Source of the DNA: Zingiber officinale
Lineage: Eukaryota; Streptophyta; Magnoliopsida; Zingiberales; Zingiberaceae
Length of the DNA stretch: 64,000 nucleotides
NCBI RefSeq assembly: GCF_018446385.1
Contig: NC_055992.1
Coordinates: 18,074,877 to 18,138,876, forward strand
Reading direction: 5' to 3'
Shown in pieces: positions 1 to 12,199 of this stretch. A program made the position numbers and the translations under genes. The notes beneath the pieces were generated by a model that worked only from the letters and a program-made list of their open reading frames with translations, made no database searches and was not told the DNA's origin. Position 1 is the first letter of the stretch; each line of letters opens with the position of its first letter.

Positions 1-360
1 GGCCGAACATATGCGGTGGTTTACTTGGAGAGATTTTCCATCATATACTTTGTGGAGACTATTAGCAGTGTTACCTTATGGCTTTGGCCGAGCGTGAGGT
101 CCGCTCGGCACCACGACCTTTTCCACTGAGCGTCGGAACCCTAATTTCGACAGGGTGCCTTTAGCCGACTATCGTCCGATCGGGACGTTCGATTCCACCG
201 GACGGCTGGCCTGCCGCCCGGTCGGACTCGGCCCTGCTGTCCGGTCGGACCCGGCCCTCTCCGGATGGACAAATGCCACTGTGACTTCTACGTGGCGTTG
301 ACTCCACAGGGTGGGGTCCCTTGTTCTTACTACCGGATCAATATACAATCGATCCATGAG
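1..360. other. GC-rich segment, probable transposon remnant, unidentified
   Basis: This stretch is much more GC-rich than the following 2 kb and contains repeated CGGTCGGAC-type words (about 180-260). Short open frames exist but none resembles a known protein. The composition and lack of coding sense suggest the edge of an LTR retrotransposon that continues to the left of the window. This is inference only; no terminal motif is visible. Confidence 0.3.
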
Positions 361-1293
361 TCAGAATCTCCCATGGCATAGCATTGGACGAGTTAATTAA
401 CCATCACTTTTTAAACCATTATGTTATGGGTTGCTCCGCTTAAGGTTCAAGAACTCTTGATAATGAGCTATACCAACGGAGATAGAGAAGTACTCTCTCT
501 TAAAAACATCTCAAAATAATCATCAAGTGATGCCTTGTTCTGAAAAATCATCTTATGTATTTTCCTTTACGTGGTGCCTAGTCACGTAAGGGATAAACAA
601 CTAACTTCAACTTTTTTGCATCGGTATAAGTCATATATCCAAATAAACTTTCCAAATTATTCACCCATGTGACGGATGTATCTCGTAAATGTTAAGTAGC
701 TAGCTATAACACATATAGACATATAAAATTACATGTACTACAACACATATAGACATATATAATTGCATCAACACATTAATCCCTCCTTGGTTTGAACAAG
801 CTACCTTCCATTGGTCTCTTCAATTCGATAATGGTCATTTCTGCAATCAACATGCCATCAATTTGCCAAAATCAAAATCTATACTTGGCAATATTTTAAT
901 TGAGTGTTCAACTATCTACACATATATATAAAGAACCATGTTATTTTGCGTCTTAAAGGTATGAGAATAGTCCTCGGGGTTACAATGCAATGGTTAGGCT
1001 CTCTAAATGGTTAATTATCTAAGAGTTGAATCCCAACTGTAGTACACTATAGAGATTTTTCTCTAGTGGGACGACAAATCTAAGAACGTTGACTGCTTAG
1101 ATGAACTTCATGAACGTTTCCTGATTTACCCCGGTAGCTAATAGAAAAATTTTGTGGGGTCGGGATGATCACTTTCAAGATTAATCGGTTCGAATAGTTA
1201 GATACCTAAATTAACAAAAAAAAAAATAGATGAGAACAACATAAGGACTTTAGGTCACGCAAATGATTACAAAACCATCCATTTTTATGCTCC
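361..1293. other. AT-rich intergenic DNA
   Basis: No open frame with protein-like composition, no terminal repeats and no RNA gene was recognised. There are short A/T runs only. Confidence 0.6.
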
Positions 1294-2165
1294 TAATGGT
1301 CAGTTTATTTAGGAGAATGAAAAGCAAAACTAAGAAAAAGTTTTCGCAGTGGAAAAGTTTTTATCGTTTACTTTATTAAAATTTTCAGATGGAAGAGAAA
1401 CGCAATCCATCAACGAATAGTTTTGGAGCTAAAATCGATCATCTCAAAATTGGACGGAAAGCAGCGGATGGAAAAAAAATGATACATGTACCCATTTTTA
1501 TTCACAAAATTACACCATATACAAAAAAAAAAAAAAAATACATGTACCCTTTTTAATTGATAAAATTATATCATATACCCAAAAAATAATGCATGCATTC
1601 TTTTCTATTTATAAAATTACGCCGCATGTATCCTCCTTCCTCTATCAAGATAAACAAGCATGTAAAGGAAGGAATTTCTTCGCCCTTTCTCTTCTCTTCC
1701 TCCGAGTATAATTTTCCACCATAGATTCCTTTCCCTTCCTCATCCGTGCTTTAGAGTAAATAGAGCATTAATGTTATGTTTACTTAGGAGAGCATAAAGC
1801 AAAATTAAGAAAAAAATTCAAAAAAAATTTCCAACATTTATTTCATTAAAGTTTTAAGAGGGAAAAGAAACATAATCCATGAGCGGATAGTTTTAGAGCC
1901 AAAATCGATCATCTCAAAATTGGACGAAAAGCAACGGATGGAAAAAATGACGTATGTACCTTTTTAAACTCACAAAATTATACCATATACTCAAACAATG
2001 GCGCATGTATACTTTTTCAATTATAAAAATTAATTATACTACATATACCTACCTTCCTCAATCAAGGTAAACAAACATGTAGAGAGAAATTAGAGAGAAA
2101 TTTCTTTCTTTTTTCATTCTCTTCTCATGTCCCTAAATTTATTTTATCTATTCATCGTCTACTCC
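1294..2165. repeat. Tandem direct duplication, unit about 476 bp
   Basis: Two diverged copies lie head to tail: about 1,294-1,769 and 1,770-2,165. Both carry the same ordered words, for example TTTTGGAGCTAAAATCGATC (near 1,420) against TTTTAGAGCCAAAATCGATC (near 1,890), then CATCTCAAAATTGGACG, then a pyrimidine-rich block (TTTCTTCGCCCTTTCTC against TTTCTTTCTTTTTTCATTC). The second copy is shorter and more AT-rich. The pair starts about 570 bp beyond the stop codon of the bHLH gene. No coding content. Confidence 0.7.
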
Positions 2166-2737
2166 TTCCTATAAATCAAGCATAAGACTTATCTAATAAT
2201 GTGTCTTATGGGTAGAATAAGGCCACAAATCAAATCAAATCTATTTACAGTTTTTTTTACATCGTTGAGAATATTTATTGACTTTGAACTTTCTTTAGAT
2301 ACATAAACTATTCCACCACTCCTTCTAATTTTCTCATAAATTTTAAAAATCATAGTGCGATTTGGTTGAAATTGAAAACCATTATATTTTTTCAATGTTG
2401 CAGCGCATAACAAACATGATGATCGAGGTGATGGTTATAACAAAATCTACAACAAATAAAATGGATGATTATGAACAACAACACTTTGCACCAAAATGAC
2501 AGCATCAGTTCCCGAAAACAAAAATATTGCAATCGAAGGCAGAAAAAGCTGGCAAAACCGCAACCCGAAAGGGAGGGAGTGCATGTACAAACAAGCTCCC
2601 ATCACTGCAAACAAAGGGAAAGCTGCTCTCACTGCTGCTGCTGCGACTTGTGCTTCCTTCCCCGTTCGATCGCTCTCCTCTGGTCCACTCAAGTCAATCG
2701 AGCATCTTTTCTCTTCCCTAACCTGACAACCATGCCA
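2166..2737. other. 3' flank of the bHLH gene
   Basis: Non-coding sequence between the tandem duplication and the bHLH stop codon. On the minus strand it is the presumptive 3' UTR and downstream DNA. Several short frames overlap it but none looks like protein. Confidence 0.5.
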
Positions 2738-4152
2738 TCAGCAAGCGTTGATGTAGCTGAAGATCCGGTGCACCGCCGTCGCGATCTCGTCTGCTGTTCC
2801 CAACTTGCACGCCTCCTCCATCTGTTCCATAGCCACAATGTTACCGACTTAGTTTGCCAATTCGGAGCTAAAGGAGCGGATTAGCCAGCAATGGACCTTG
2901 AGGTTGAGCGAGTAGAGGACGGAGGAGGCGTCCAGCGAAGTGATGTTGAGGTGGAGCACAGAGAGGTGCAGCTCCTCCATGGCCGCGATGGCGCTCACTA
3001 TCTGACCTTGCCGCCGCCGCCCGGCCACTTTGAGGTTGACGTGCCCCTGCACCAGCGTCGCCTCCACGTCCACCCCTATGCCCTCCTCGTCGCCCTCAGA
3101 GTAGTCCCTGTACTGAGGCGAGACGAAAAAACCGTCGTGGAGAGAGTCCGCGGCCGTAAACGCGACCACATCGTCGTCGTTGGGTGCCCGCTGCCGCTTC
3201 TGGGCTTGGAGGCAGAGGAGGTGCTGCTCGAGCTCCTTGACGAACTCGATGGCGCCGCTGATGATGGACGCTTGGTCGCCCTTCAACATCATTAGAAGAA
3301 AACAATTAATCAAGGAGAAACAAACTAAAATGGATACCAGCAGGAGGGTGCACATCTCGCATAATCATACGCGTTGGACGTAGGAAGGTGGCATGAGGGA
3401 GCGAAGAGTGGCGAGGTAGTCGTTCATAAGCCGGCGGCGGTTGCGCTCCACGGCAATGTGAGTCATCCGCTGGCTCTCCGCCTCCTCCGCGCTCTTCGAC
3501 GCCGGCGCCGGCCGTGGCCTCTTCCGCTTCCTCCGCTCGCTCGACCCCACCGCGAGCGCCGCCGCTGCGGCAGCCTTGTGGTGGATGATGCCGTTGCCGC
3601 CGCCACCGCCTCCCGGGCGCGCGTCCGACTCGGAGGCGTGAGTGATGCAGCTCTCAAGCTGCTCCGCCGCGCGGGAGGACTCGACGTCCCCCGCCCGCAC
3701 GTAGGTTTGGCCCTGCAGTCGTCGCAGGTTCTGGAAGTTGGATTCTTGGGGGAAGTAGCTCGCATGCGCTGCTCCAGTAGTCTCCTCTCCGCCCGCATGC
3801 ATGAGAAGCTGCAGGAAAGGTGTTTGATGGGAAAACAGGCTCCCATATCTCATCTCAAACACTCCAGGCTCCAAGCACTCCGAGCCCAGCACCTCCCTCA
3901 TCAACTGTTCCAAATAATCAAACCATGCAAATGAAGCAGCATCCATTGTTTGCATTAAATGAACTGCTAAAAAAATGGGAGTCTTGTAGAGCTTCCATCG
4001 ATCGAAAAGCTAAGGTGGTGTTCTACCAGAAATTGACTAAAGATAGAAAGTGGAAGGAAAAAAAAGGAAGGAAATTAAAAGAAGGTAGCACAGTCGAGTG
4101 GAGTGATGAGACTTACAAGTGGGTCATTAATGGGTCCTCGGAGCTGCTCCAT
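2738..4152 (-). CDS. Group Ia bHLH transcription factor, bHLH57/67/70-like
   Basis: A nuclear DNA-binding regulator of the family that also contains FAMA, MUTE and SPEECHLESS. The main coding exon is 3,371-3,955; intron 3,281-3,370 (GT-AG, phase 0); exon 2,897-3,280; intron 2,822-2,896 (GT-AG, 75 nt, phase 0); last exon 2,738-2,821. From the ATG at 3,955 this gives 350 residues. The basic region reads [19 protein letters not shown], with the H-E-R residues that contact an E-box. Helix 1, loop and helix 2 continue across the first intron ([10 protein letters not shown], then [19 protein letters not shown]). The C-terminal ACT-like domain ends in the last exon ([17 protein letters not shown]), close to bHLH67. 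An alanine run and an RRKRKRPRP basic stretch precede the domain. An upstream 12-codon exon at 4,117-4,152 probably holds the true start (separate entry), giving a longer product. No inactivating change was seen. Confidence 0.9.
4117..4152 (-). CDS. Probable first coding exon of the bHLH gene (12 codons)
   Basis: The minus strand reads ATG at 4,152, encodes [12 protein letters not shown], and meets a perfect donor (CTT then GTAAGT, 4,116-4,111); reading on without splicing hits a stop within 14 codons. The peptide resembles the conserved start of the bHLH57/67/70 group (MERLQGPIN or MERFQGHIN, from memory). Three acceptors upstream of 3,955 would join in phase 0 and keep the frame open into the main exon: after TTAG near 4,008, after GGAAG near 3,990, or after ACAAG near 3,982. 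Which is used cannot be decided from sequence alone. If this exon is real, the methionine at 3,955 is internal. Confidence 0.5.
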
Positions 4153-4620
4153 GGAAAGAAGAAGATTTGAAGGCAGAGCATGCAGCAGTACTAGCTCACC
4201 AACTACCTCTCCTCTTCACAATCGAAACAGGCTTAATTCTTCTGCTCTTTAATTCTCCTCTTCAGTTATGTTATCTGGAGCAATTAATGCATGCCGGCCA
4301 AGCATAGCACCCCTCACAAATGATTAATGTCTGGGAAGAGGAGGAAGCTTGGACAAGGTGATACAGTAGTAATTAATACTGCAATAGTAAGGAACCATGG
4401 CATGGGTAGAGAAGAGGAAGGTACGTAGGGTAGAGGTAGAGGAAGAAGTGGGATAAGAGGAATGGAAGGGAAGGGAAGGGAAGAAGGGATGAAGGAAGGA
4501 GAAAGGTTGCGCTACTGCAGCAGATTTGGGGATTGAAGGGGTGTCTGTTTGTGGGAGGTGCCCCATGGCCCATGCATGCATTATTGTTTGGGTGGCAGAT
4601 TTGTACAGCTGCGAAGACAG
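4153..4620 (-). promoter_or_regulatory. Upstream region of the bHLH gene with pyrimidine tract and RY motif
   Basis: Upstream of the bHLH gene, the minus strand carries a long CT-rich tract (plus-strand GGAAGGGAAGGGAAGGG and relatives, about 4,440-4,505) and an RY-type CATGCATG word (about 4,570-4,580). Such pyrimidine patches are common in plant core promoters and 5' UTRs. No convincing TATA box was found, so the start of transcription is unknown. Confidence 0.35.
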
Positions 4621-6060
4621 AGGCACAGACGTGGGGCCTCTCGCCTTCTTCTTTCTCTTTCTTTGCTCAGTCGTCGTCCTGCTCTCTCTCTCCTCGCCTT
4701 CAGTACTTGACCTCGCTTCGAATTCAATGGCAGTGCCGGGCAGTAAAGGTGCCGTCAGTGATGAGAAAAAGTCTGCGAAATCAACTAGATTTCAAACAGC
4801 GCTGGGTCACGTCCACAGGGCTGGCCAAATCAGATGTATGTCACGTACCTTTGGCGCATGACTTCGATTCACAACATTAGCCATTCATTCTAGATTCTAC
4901 ACAGCACATGTAGCACCTATTCTGAAATACTCATTCTTATAAATTTTTATTATTTTGTAGTCATGCTTTTTTAATTGTTCCTTATAATGTAAATATACAG
5001 ATTTACTTTCCTTTGACAATGTATATTATATCTTTTAGAGAAAAAGTATTATTATTCATCCCAAATAATTAGTATTATCGGTAAATAGATAAATTATGTG
5101 AGCATTTTGCCAGAAGGCAAACCAAATGCACCCACTGTTGTACTGTAATTCAAACATTTTAATTGTAAGTGTCTTTTAGAGCTTTTTTTTTTAACCCCAC
5201 ACACACACAATTAATCTCAACTTAATTACCTTATTAATTAATATTCATTTGATAATATGTGAAATAAAAAATAAATTATTCATCTAGACATATGAAATAG
5301 TCAATTTATTTTAAAGATTTATAATAATTTATTGTTGATTGTATAGGTGATCAATAAGTAAATATATAGATTCAAGAGTTAACTTAATATATTACTTCAC
5401 ATTTATCCTAAGAATAAGTAAATGTGTTATATCAACATAATATTCAAATTTATATTATGTGTGCCTTAAGTTATAATTGAGATATGACTCGGGACAGGAT
5501 GGACACCTACATAGATAATCATATAAAAATAATAATATCCTAGCAAAGTTTTACTGATGAGAAGGCACAAGTGAATTGCATTAGATATTGTGGTGTAAAA
5601 ATTCTTTGACTATGAAAATTAAGTTACCTTTGTTGATGAACAATATCTTTTTGTTGAAATTCCTGATGATGACAATTGTTTTTTTTTGTCTTTATCTATG
5701 TGCTACTGACAAGAACTTTCATTTACGGGGTAAAATGAGTTGATGTTGAAAATTGCAGAGTAAGAAAATTATTTAATGCAGTAATTTCGATAGATGGATT
5801 CATCATGGGCAAACTCAATCTATTTATTTATTTATTTATGGTTACATTTGCTCATATTAACTCATCTCCCCGATAACAAAACCTAGAAAATTAATAAGTA
5901 CAACTCTTTAGTACGATACTATATCGTATGCTTATCTCTTGTGATCATAATTATGTTGCATCACAAAGATAAATATAAATTGATGACCAATACACGTAGT
6001 ATAATGCAGTTAATTTTTTGTATTTTCTATTTAATTTTTCATTTCTAGAAATGATCTAAT
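4621..6060. other. Intergenic, AT-rich
   Basis: No protein-like frame. It contains A/T homopolymers and a (TTTA)n run near 5,820. It ends at the left target-site copy (CTAAT, 6,056-6,060) of the next retroelement. Confidence 0.6.
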
Positions 6061-6301
6061 TGTTAGTGCAATCGTTTTCTGATTAAGATTAACCAAATTG
6101 ACTAAATTCAGTTGATCAAACTTGAGTTGATTTAAATTGAGATTCGATATTTGATTAATATGTTTGTTGATGCGAAAAATATGTTCACGTAAAAGGAGAC
6201 ATTGTAAGAGAAAGAGATTGTTGGTGCAATCAACCTCGAGTTACATTAACTAAGATGAATGGTTGAGTAAAAAGTTAAGTAGGTCAAGATTGACTAGATA
6301 T

Positions 6302-7634
6302 TATTGGTGCAGGGAACATCAGATAATTAAATCTGGATTTTGATATTAGCAAAGAGTTCAAAGTTAAGCTACATTGGGATCTAATGAGGTTGACTAAGTG
6401 TACAAGTAACTCAACCAGAAAGTCCTAATAGGTTAAGTTGACTGGATATTAGGGGAGATAAAAGTCCCAGTGGATACTAAGCAACGACAAAACACTAATA
6501 GGTATGTTGGATCAGATATTAGGTAAAAGACTTGGCAGATCGAATATATTAGACGTAAAGTGTAGACGGGTTTAGAGGACCATATGTTTAGCAAGTCGAT
6601 GGGTCTAGAGGACTGGACATCTAGAGGAAGTCCTCGTTGAATTGGATGCTGAGAAGGAACTCCAAACAGATCTGGAGCACCAGATGTTTGGAAAGTCAAG
6701 TAATTTCTCTTGAGAGGAGTAGAAGATAATGTGTTCCCTTAAAGAGAAAGTAAGCATCGGTCCAACCTAAGGTTTCACGTGAAATCCAAAGTCAGAATCG
6801 GACATTCTTAAGACTATCAAGATATTTCTACTCTTACATTATGTCTGTTTTGATAACTCTGTGATGTAGGAAGTCAAAGCTGGAAGCTGGTTGAAAAAAG
6901 AGCTTCTAGACGCCTAGAGTGGACTTAGGCGGCCGGAGTTCTAGGCGCCCCAAGTGGATCCAAGTGATTGGTTAGACCCAGACCCAACCACATGTGCAAT
7001 TGAATTGACACAGTCTGGTTAGCTGGCACACATCAGCTTCCAGGTGCCTAGGAGTGGTCCAAGTACCATAGAAGGGATAAAGACGACTTGGATAGAACTT
7101 CACTCAAGTGCAGTCATGTTAGCGGTTTAGGTGCCCTGGGTGGTCCAAGCACCTAGAGTTGAATAACTCAACGACGAAGGTGGATCAAATAGGCCTTGGC
7201 GGAGGCGCCTAGATCTCGCCTAGGCACCTAGAATAGGCTATAAAAAGGACCTTAGACCAAGAACTCAGGCATCAATTCTTCTACGTTGAACGACTCTTGC
7301 GCTGCTCCAAAATTCTGCTACAATGCTAAAATACTGTTCTAAAAACTATGATTAAGCCTACACTTCATTCTTGTTGTCGGTATCTTTAATTATGTACTTG
7401 ATATTCATATTCGGTTCTTTGTACTTAAACGATTGTTTAGTGGATTGTCAAACGAAAGTAATCAACGATCATGAGCTTTGGACTAGCAGCACGGGCTATG
7501 AGCCAAATAAAAAAAGAAATGTGTTAGCATTGTTTGTTTTAATTTCATTTCATTGCTATCTCTCAAGTTTTCAAAAAATAATGAAAAATTGATACACACT
7601 ATTCACCTCCCTTTAACACTTCTTCGATCCTACA
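6302..7634 (+). mobile_element. Nested solo LTR, Sirevirus-like family
   Basis: It starts TATTGGTGCAGGGAACATC and ends CTTCGATCCTACA. The start matches the LTR at 55,073 (TTGGTGCGGGAAGCATC, then GCAAAGGATTCAAAGTTAAG). Flanks GATAT and TATAT fit a 5-bp target duplication with one change. Upstream of the GGCTATAAAAAGG box (about 7,228) are repeated TAGGCGCC/GGCGCCTAG palindromic words (6,900-7,225). No primer-binding site follows, so this is a solo LTR. Confidence 0.7.
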
Positions 7635-8704
7635 TATATTTGACAATAGAGAAGTTCAACTAGTTGTGGTTGATCGGATACTTACAGTTAGAAATCCAAT
7701 AGAGAATTGGCAAGTGAGAAGTCCAAGTAGGTCATGATTGATCGGATACTTGATAGTTAAAAAATTAATGGGGAATTAATATGAGAAGCGAAGTTCAAGT
7801 GAATTATGAAGGATTGGACACTTGACATGAAAAATAAAGTTCAAGTGAATCATGAAGGAACAGACTTTGACATGATGAAAGTCCAAGTGGATTAATAGTT
7901 GATTGAATACTTGACAATAAGGAAAGCCCAAACAAATCAAGATGATCAGATGTCTGACAATGGTGAAGTCTTGACAGGTCAAGGTTGAACGAATATTAGA
8001 CAGTGGTGAAGTTTCAACGAGTCAAAGTTGGTCGAATGCTAAGTAGTGGTAAAGACTAATGCAGTAACAGTCGACTATTGGTAGTCAAAGCTAAGTTGGA
8101 AGAGTTGTTTTGTAAGTGTAACATTAGAATTCAGCGAAGTAATCGAGTGATGGATTCTAGAAGTGAATTATTAGACGAAAATAAACCTCAACTTGAAGGC
8201 TATAAAAGAAGGGTTTATGGAGATTTGTGAGGCTACTGCACTTTCGGACCTTAGGAGTTTGGGAGAAGAGTGTTGCTGCACTTTTAGACCTTAGGAGATA
8301 ATCTAAAATCATTCAACAATGAGGAAAGTAAAGTTTTCATTTGTAAAGTTGTTTTCTTTCATTATTTTATTTTTTTATATCTTTGTATTCATGTTGGATT
8401 GCTTGTATAACAATAGGTGTTATAAGAGATTTCTCCTCCTCTTGAAGGTATCCTACAAGGGGAAAGTTAGTGGTAATTCCATTAGGGCGACAAGCCATGG
8501 AGTAGGAATTAAGGATTTTGAACCACATAAAATCTCATGTTCTTGTGCTTGTGATTTACCTTTTGTGCTTATTTTTGCTACGCACTAATCTTCCTTTGGT
8601 GCTTATTTCTGCTACACACTAATCTTTTATAGATGAGCATGTGAACAATAGATCGAATCACAAATTGCTATTTACCCCTCTTAGCGACGTTAACGGTCCC
8701 AACA

Positions 8705-8906
8705 AATGGTATCAACCCCAAGCTGGATAGTGATTGAACTAACTGCCATAGAGCCTAGTGCTGGAGGGAAGAAGAAAGAGCTACATTCTTAAGTCCTCTA
8801 ATACTAACAAGTGATATCAAAGTGAGGCAATTCTTCACCCAACTAACTACGGAGGAGCCAACTCTAGAAGCAGTTGAGATTTCATAATGAATCCTCGAGA
8901 TGGTTT
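8705..8906 (+). other. Primer-binding site and leader of the 6,061 element
   Basis: TGGTATCAACCCC lies two bases after the LTR end, the usual position of a site complementary to initiator tRNA-Met. The following leader has no open frame of note before the nested LTR at 8,907. Confidence 0.45.
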
Positions 8907-10371
8907 TATTGGTGCAATCAACCTCTAGTTAAGGTTGACTAGGTTGATCAAGCTTGAGTTAACTCGAGTTTGATGTTTGATTAATATGTTAGTTGATTGA
9001 GATGTCAAGTAGGTTAAGATTGATCGGATACTTGACAATAGATCAATATGTTAAGTTGGTTGAGAGAAAAGTCAAGGAGGTCAAAGTTAATAAGATATTT
9101 GACAAGATATGAAAAGTTTTAGTAGGTCATGGTTGACCAAGCACTTGGTATTTGAAATTCTACCGTGACCAAGCATTTGGTATTTGGAATTCTAATTGAG
9201 AGTTAGCAAGTGGAAAGTCTAAATGAATCATGGGTGACTAGATACTTGACAGTCAGAAGTCCAAAATAGAGTGAGCACAAGAAGAAAGTTCAAGTGGATC
9301 ACGATTGATAGGATACTTAGCGGTTGAAATTCCAACAAGGAGTTGACATGAGGTGTGAAGTTCGATCCTGATATGTCAAGGTTGATTGGATATTAGGCAA
9401 TAAGGAAGTCTCGATAGGTCAAGGCTAATCAAGTTCTAGGTAATGGGAAGTCTCGGCAAATTAAGGTTGATTGGATGTTGAGCAAATAAAGTCCTAGAGG
9501 GTGAGGCCAACTAGATACCGAATAAGATGAGATTTCAATTTTTGTAAGACTAAAACAAGAGTATTAGTTGATTGATAGGATGTGTCGATTAATGAAAGCA
9601 AAACCTCAAAAATAGGATTACTATAGTATTATTATAGTAGTTGTAATACTACTACAGTAGCTGTGAATAATATTTTGTTACACTATTTTGCTACAGTAAT
9701 AGTCGATTGATGAATTTGATCATTCGACTAATGGAGCATTATAGTAACATATAGAAGCTTCAAAACTCAATTAATTACAATCAGACGACTGATAAAGTGT
9801 ATCAATCAACTAATGTTATTATTTGAGCAAACATAATGTTTAGAACTCGATAGCAGGATTCAACTATTCATGATCAATCAACTACAAAATTTAGCAATCG
9901 ACTAATGGTGGTCAAATAGGTTAATAAAAAGTTATTCTGCAAGTTTAAATAGTCAAATTCGAAAGGACAGGTGAAAATCAACTCGAACAGCAACCCTATT
10001 AAAGAAGATTTTGAGGTGTTTTGAAATAGTTGATTCTTGAGGATTTGGAGATGAAGTGTTATTATATTTCTTACCATCAAAAGGCAATCCAAAGCGATAA
10101 AGAAGAATTAAAAGCAAAGATTTGTGTAAAGTTATTACTTTCATTTGTATTTGTATATTTACTTTGTTCTTACGTTGTTTTATAAGAAACATTTTATATG
10201 AGGCTTCTTCATCTCCGATAGGTATCCTAGAAGGAGAAGATTTAGTGACGATAGATCGCTAAGACTAAATCTTGGATTAGTCGCCTTAAGAAGAATTTGA
10301 AACTCTGAGAGATAAAAAGAGAAAACTTCTTCGGAAGGTAACTAAATTATTAATCAATATTTTACCTAACA
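8907..10371 (+). mobile_element. Nested solo LTR inside the interior of the 6,061 element
   Basis: It begins TATTGGTGCAATCAACC and closes near TTTTACCTAACA. It contains the promoter-proximal block of related LTRs (10,000-10,350) and repeated ATCGACTAATGG-type words (9,700-9,910). The flanking 5-mers GGTTT and ATTTT agree poorly, so the boundaries are approximate. Confidence 0.5.
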
Positions 10372-11025
10372 ATTTTTTAGGATAGGTAAATATCAAGATG
10401 TCAAAGAATTATGGATGAAGTCATAAAGCTTCATTAAAATCCATCACCAACGCAAGATGAGGATGAGCTCGAGGGAGGCTCATTAACACAAGAGAACTTG
10501 AAGGTTGAGAAGTGTTCAACATTTGAGATGGAGGACATAGAGGTCGAGAGGATTTGAATAAGTATTCAAAGGAAATTTTCTTAGTGAAAATGAGAAAGGG
10601 ATATTAAAGAGAAAAGAATGAGGAATTGTGGTAGAGGTTTAAATTCAAGGTTAAATTTTTAACCTCATAAAATATAATTTGAAACTTTCTAAAGGGTTAG
10701 AAACTTCAAAATATTGTTGGTGTGATGATTGAAATGAAGCATACATTGAGGGAGAAGTCCACCTTAAAGGCATGAGAATTAACTTGGCATGAAAGAGAGA
10801 GAATGAAAAATTTTAATTATTAGTGAATGAAGAAAGAGATATGTATTCTTATAGGTAAGTATGCTCTAGGTTGAGCATTGGAGAAAATGGAAGATAAGAA
10901 ACTTCCATTGAGATATTGACATCGATTTAGAATGAAGAAAGAGAAGGGGATGTGTAGAGACTTTTGATGCATGCTAAAGATCTTATCTTACTTAAATATA
11001 TTTTCAAACATAAAAAAAAAAAGAT
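10372..11025 (+). other. Remaining interior of the 6,061 element
   Basis: A purine-rich plus strand (many GAGG/GAAG words) with no intact frame; possibly decayed gag sequence. No zinc knuckle or enzyme motif was recognised. Confidence 0.4.
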
Positions 11026-11841
11026 TGTTGGTGTAAACAACTTATGATCAAAGTTAATCAAGTTAACCAAGCTCGAGTTGACTCGAATTAGTCTTTGATA
11101 TTTATTAATATGTTTGTTGATGAGAGTGAAATGTTCAAGTGAAAGGAGAGATTATTAGAAAGGGAGATTGTCGATGCAATCGACCTCAGGTCAAGCATAC
11201 CAAGGTGGATGGTTGAGTGAAAAGACATGTTAGTCAAGGTTAACCAAATACTTAATAATGCAAGATTGAGTTACAAACTCGATTGATACAATAACAATTG
11301 ATTAATGAATAGTAATAATCGTTGGAAGAGTCTGCAAGTGTAACATTCAAATTTAACAGAGCAATCGCTTGATGGGTTATAGTAGATGACTGTTAAACAA
11401 AAATCAGCCCTGACCTGAAAGCTATTAAAGAAGGGTTTTGTGGAGGTTTTTGTGACTGATTCTTGAGGACTTTAGAGAAGAGCGCTACTACATTTTCATA
11501 CCTCAATAGCAAGAAAAACAAAGCTTTATTTGTAAAGTTATTTACTTTCATTATTTTATATTTCATATTTTTGTATGCATTTTAGATTTCTTGTATACCA
11601 AGAGGTATTATAAGAGTTTTTTCTACCTTTCGAAGGAATTTGATAAGAAGAAAGTTAGTAGTGATTTTATTAGGACGCTAGATTGTGGAGTAGGAATCAA
11701 GAGTTTCGAACCATGTAAAATCATGTGTTTTGTACTTGTGTTTATTTCTATTGCCCACTAATCTTTTGTAAACAAACATATGAACAATCAGTCACATTAC
11801 TATTTAGCCCCTCTAGCGACGTTAATGGTATAAATACCAAT

Positions 11842-12199
11842 ACATCTATTACACATGATAGAATTCACATTCATAATCACTCTCACTAGAATATAATGTT
11901 AATTGATAAACACGTATCCCTTTGAATGTTCAAAGTATGCAATAGATATACACTTTTTCTTCTAAACCTAACTTGCCATGTTGATGAGTAGACTTAGAAA
12001 CCTAAGTTGCACATCCCTAAAGTCTTAAATTTCCTAAATTAGGTTTTCTAGTGTTCTATAATTCACATGGAAAGGATCTAACTAATTTGGAGAATACTCA
12101 TTTGAGTATCAAATCACTTTAGAAAAGTTTTTTTTTTTACTTTAGCTACTCTATTTGATTCTATATTCTCCCTTTTATCATGTAACTATTTAAATCAGC
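11842..12199. other. Intergenic
   Basis: No gene or repeat recognised between the retroelement and the SINE-like sequence. Confidence 0.5.

Larger units (their letters stand above)
6061..11836 (+). mobile_element. Decayed non-autonomous LTR retroelement with two nested solo LTRs
   Basis: The 5' LTR begins TGTTAGTGCAATCG at 6,061 and ends CCCAACA at 8,704; it is about 1.3 kb once the nested insertion is removed. It is followed by a primer-binding-like TGGTATCAACCCC. A shorter 3' LTR starts TGTTGGTGTAAAC at 11,026 after an A-rich tract and ends about 11,836. Target-site copies are CTAAT (6,056-6,060) and CCAAT (11,837-11,841), one mismatch. Both LTRs share a TTGATATTTGATTAATATG-type block. The LTR cores near 8,200 and 11,430 share the GGCTAT(A/T)AAAGAAGGGTTT promoter-like block. 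The interior (8,705-11,025 minus the nested LTR) has no recognisable gag or pol. Confidence 0.6.

Noticed and set aside
2465..3295. Plus-strand open frames of 130-140 codons over the bHLH gene
   Set aside because: They are antisense to the bHLH exons and their residue composition follows the GC-rich codons of the opposite strand.
4526..4880. Two overlapping plus-strand frames of about 115 codons
   Set aside because: No family resemblance, two frames open at once, and they lie in the bHLH upstream region.
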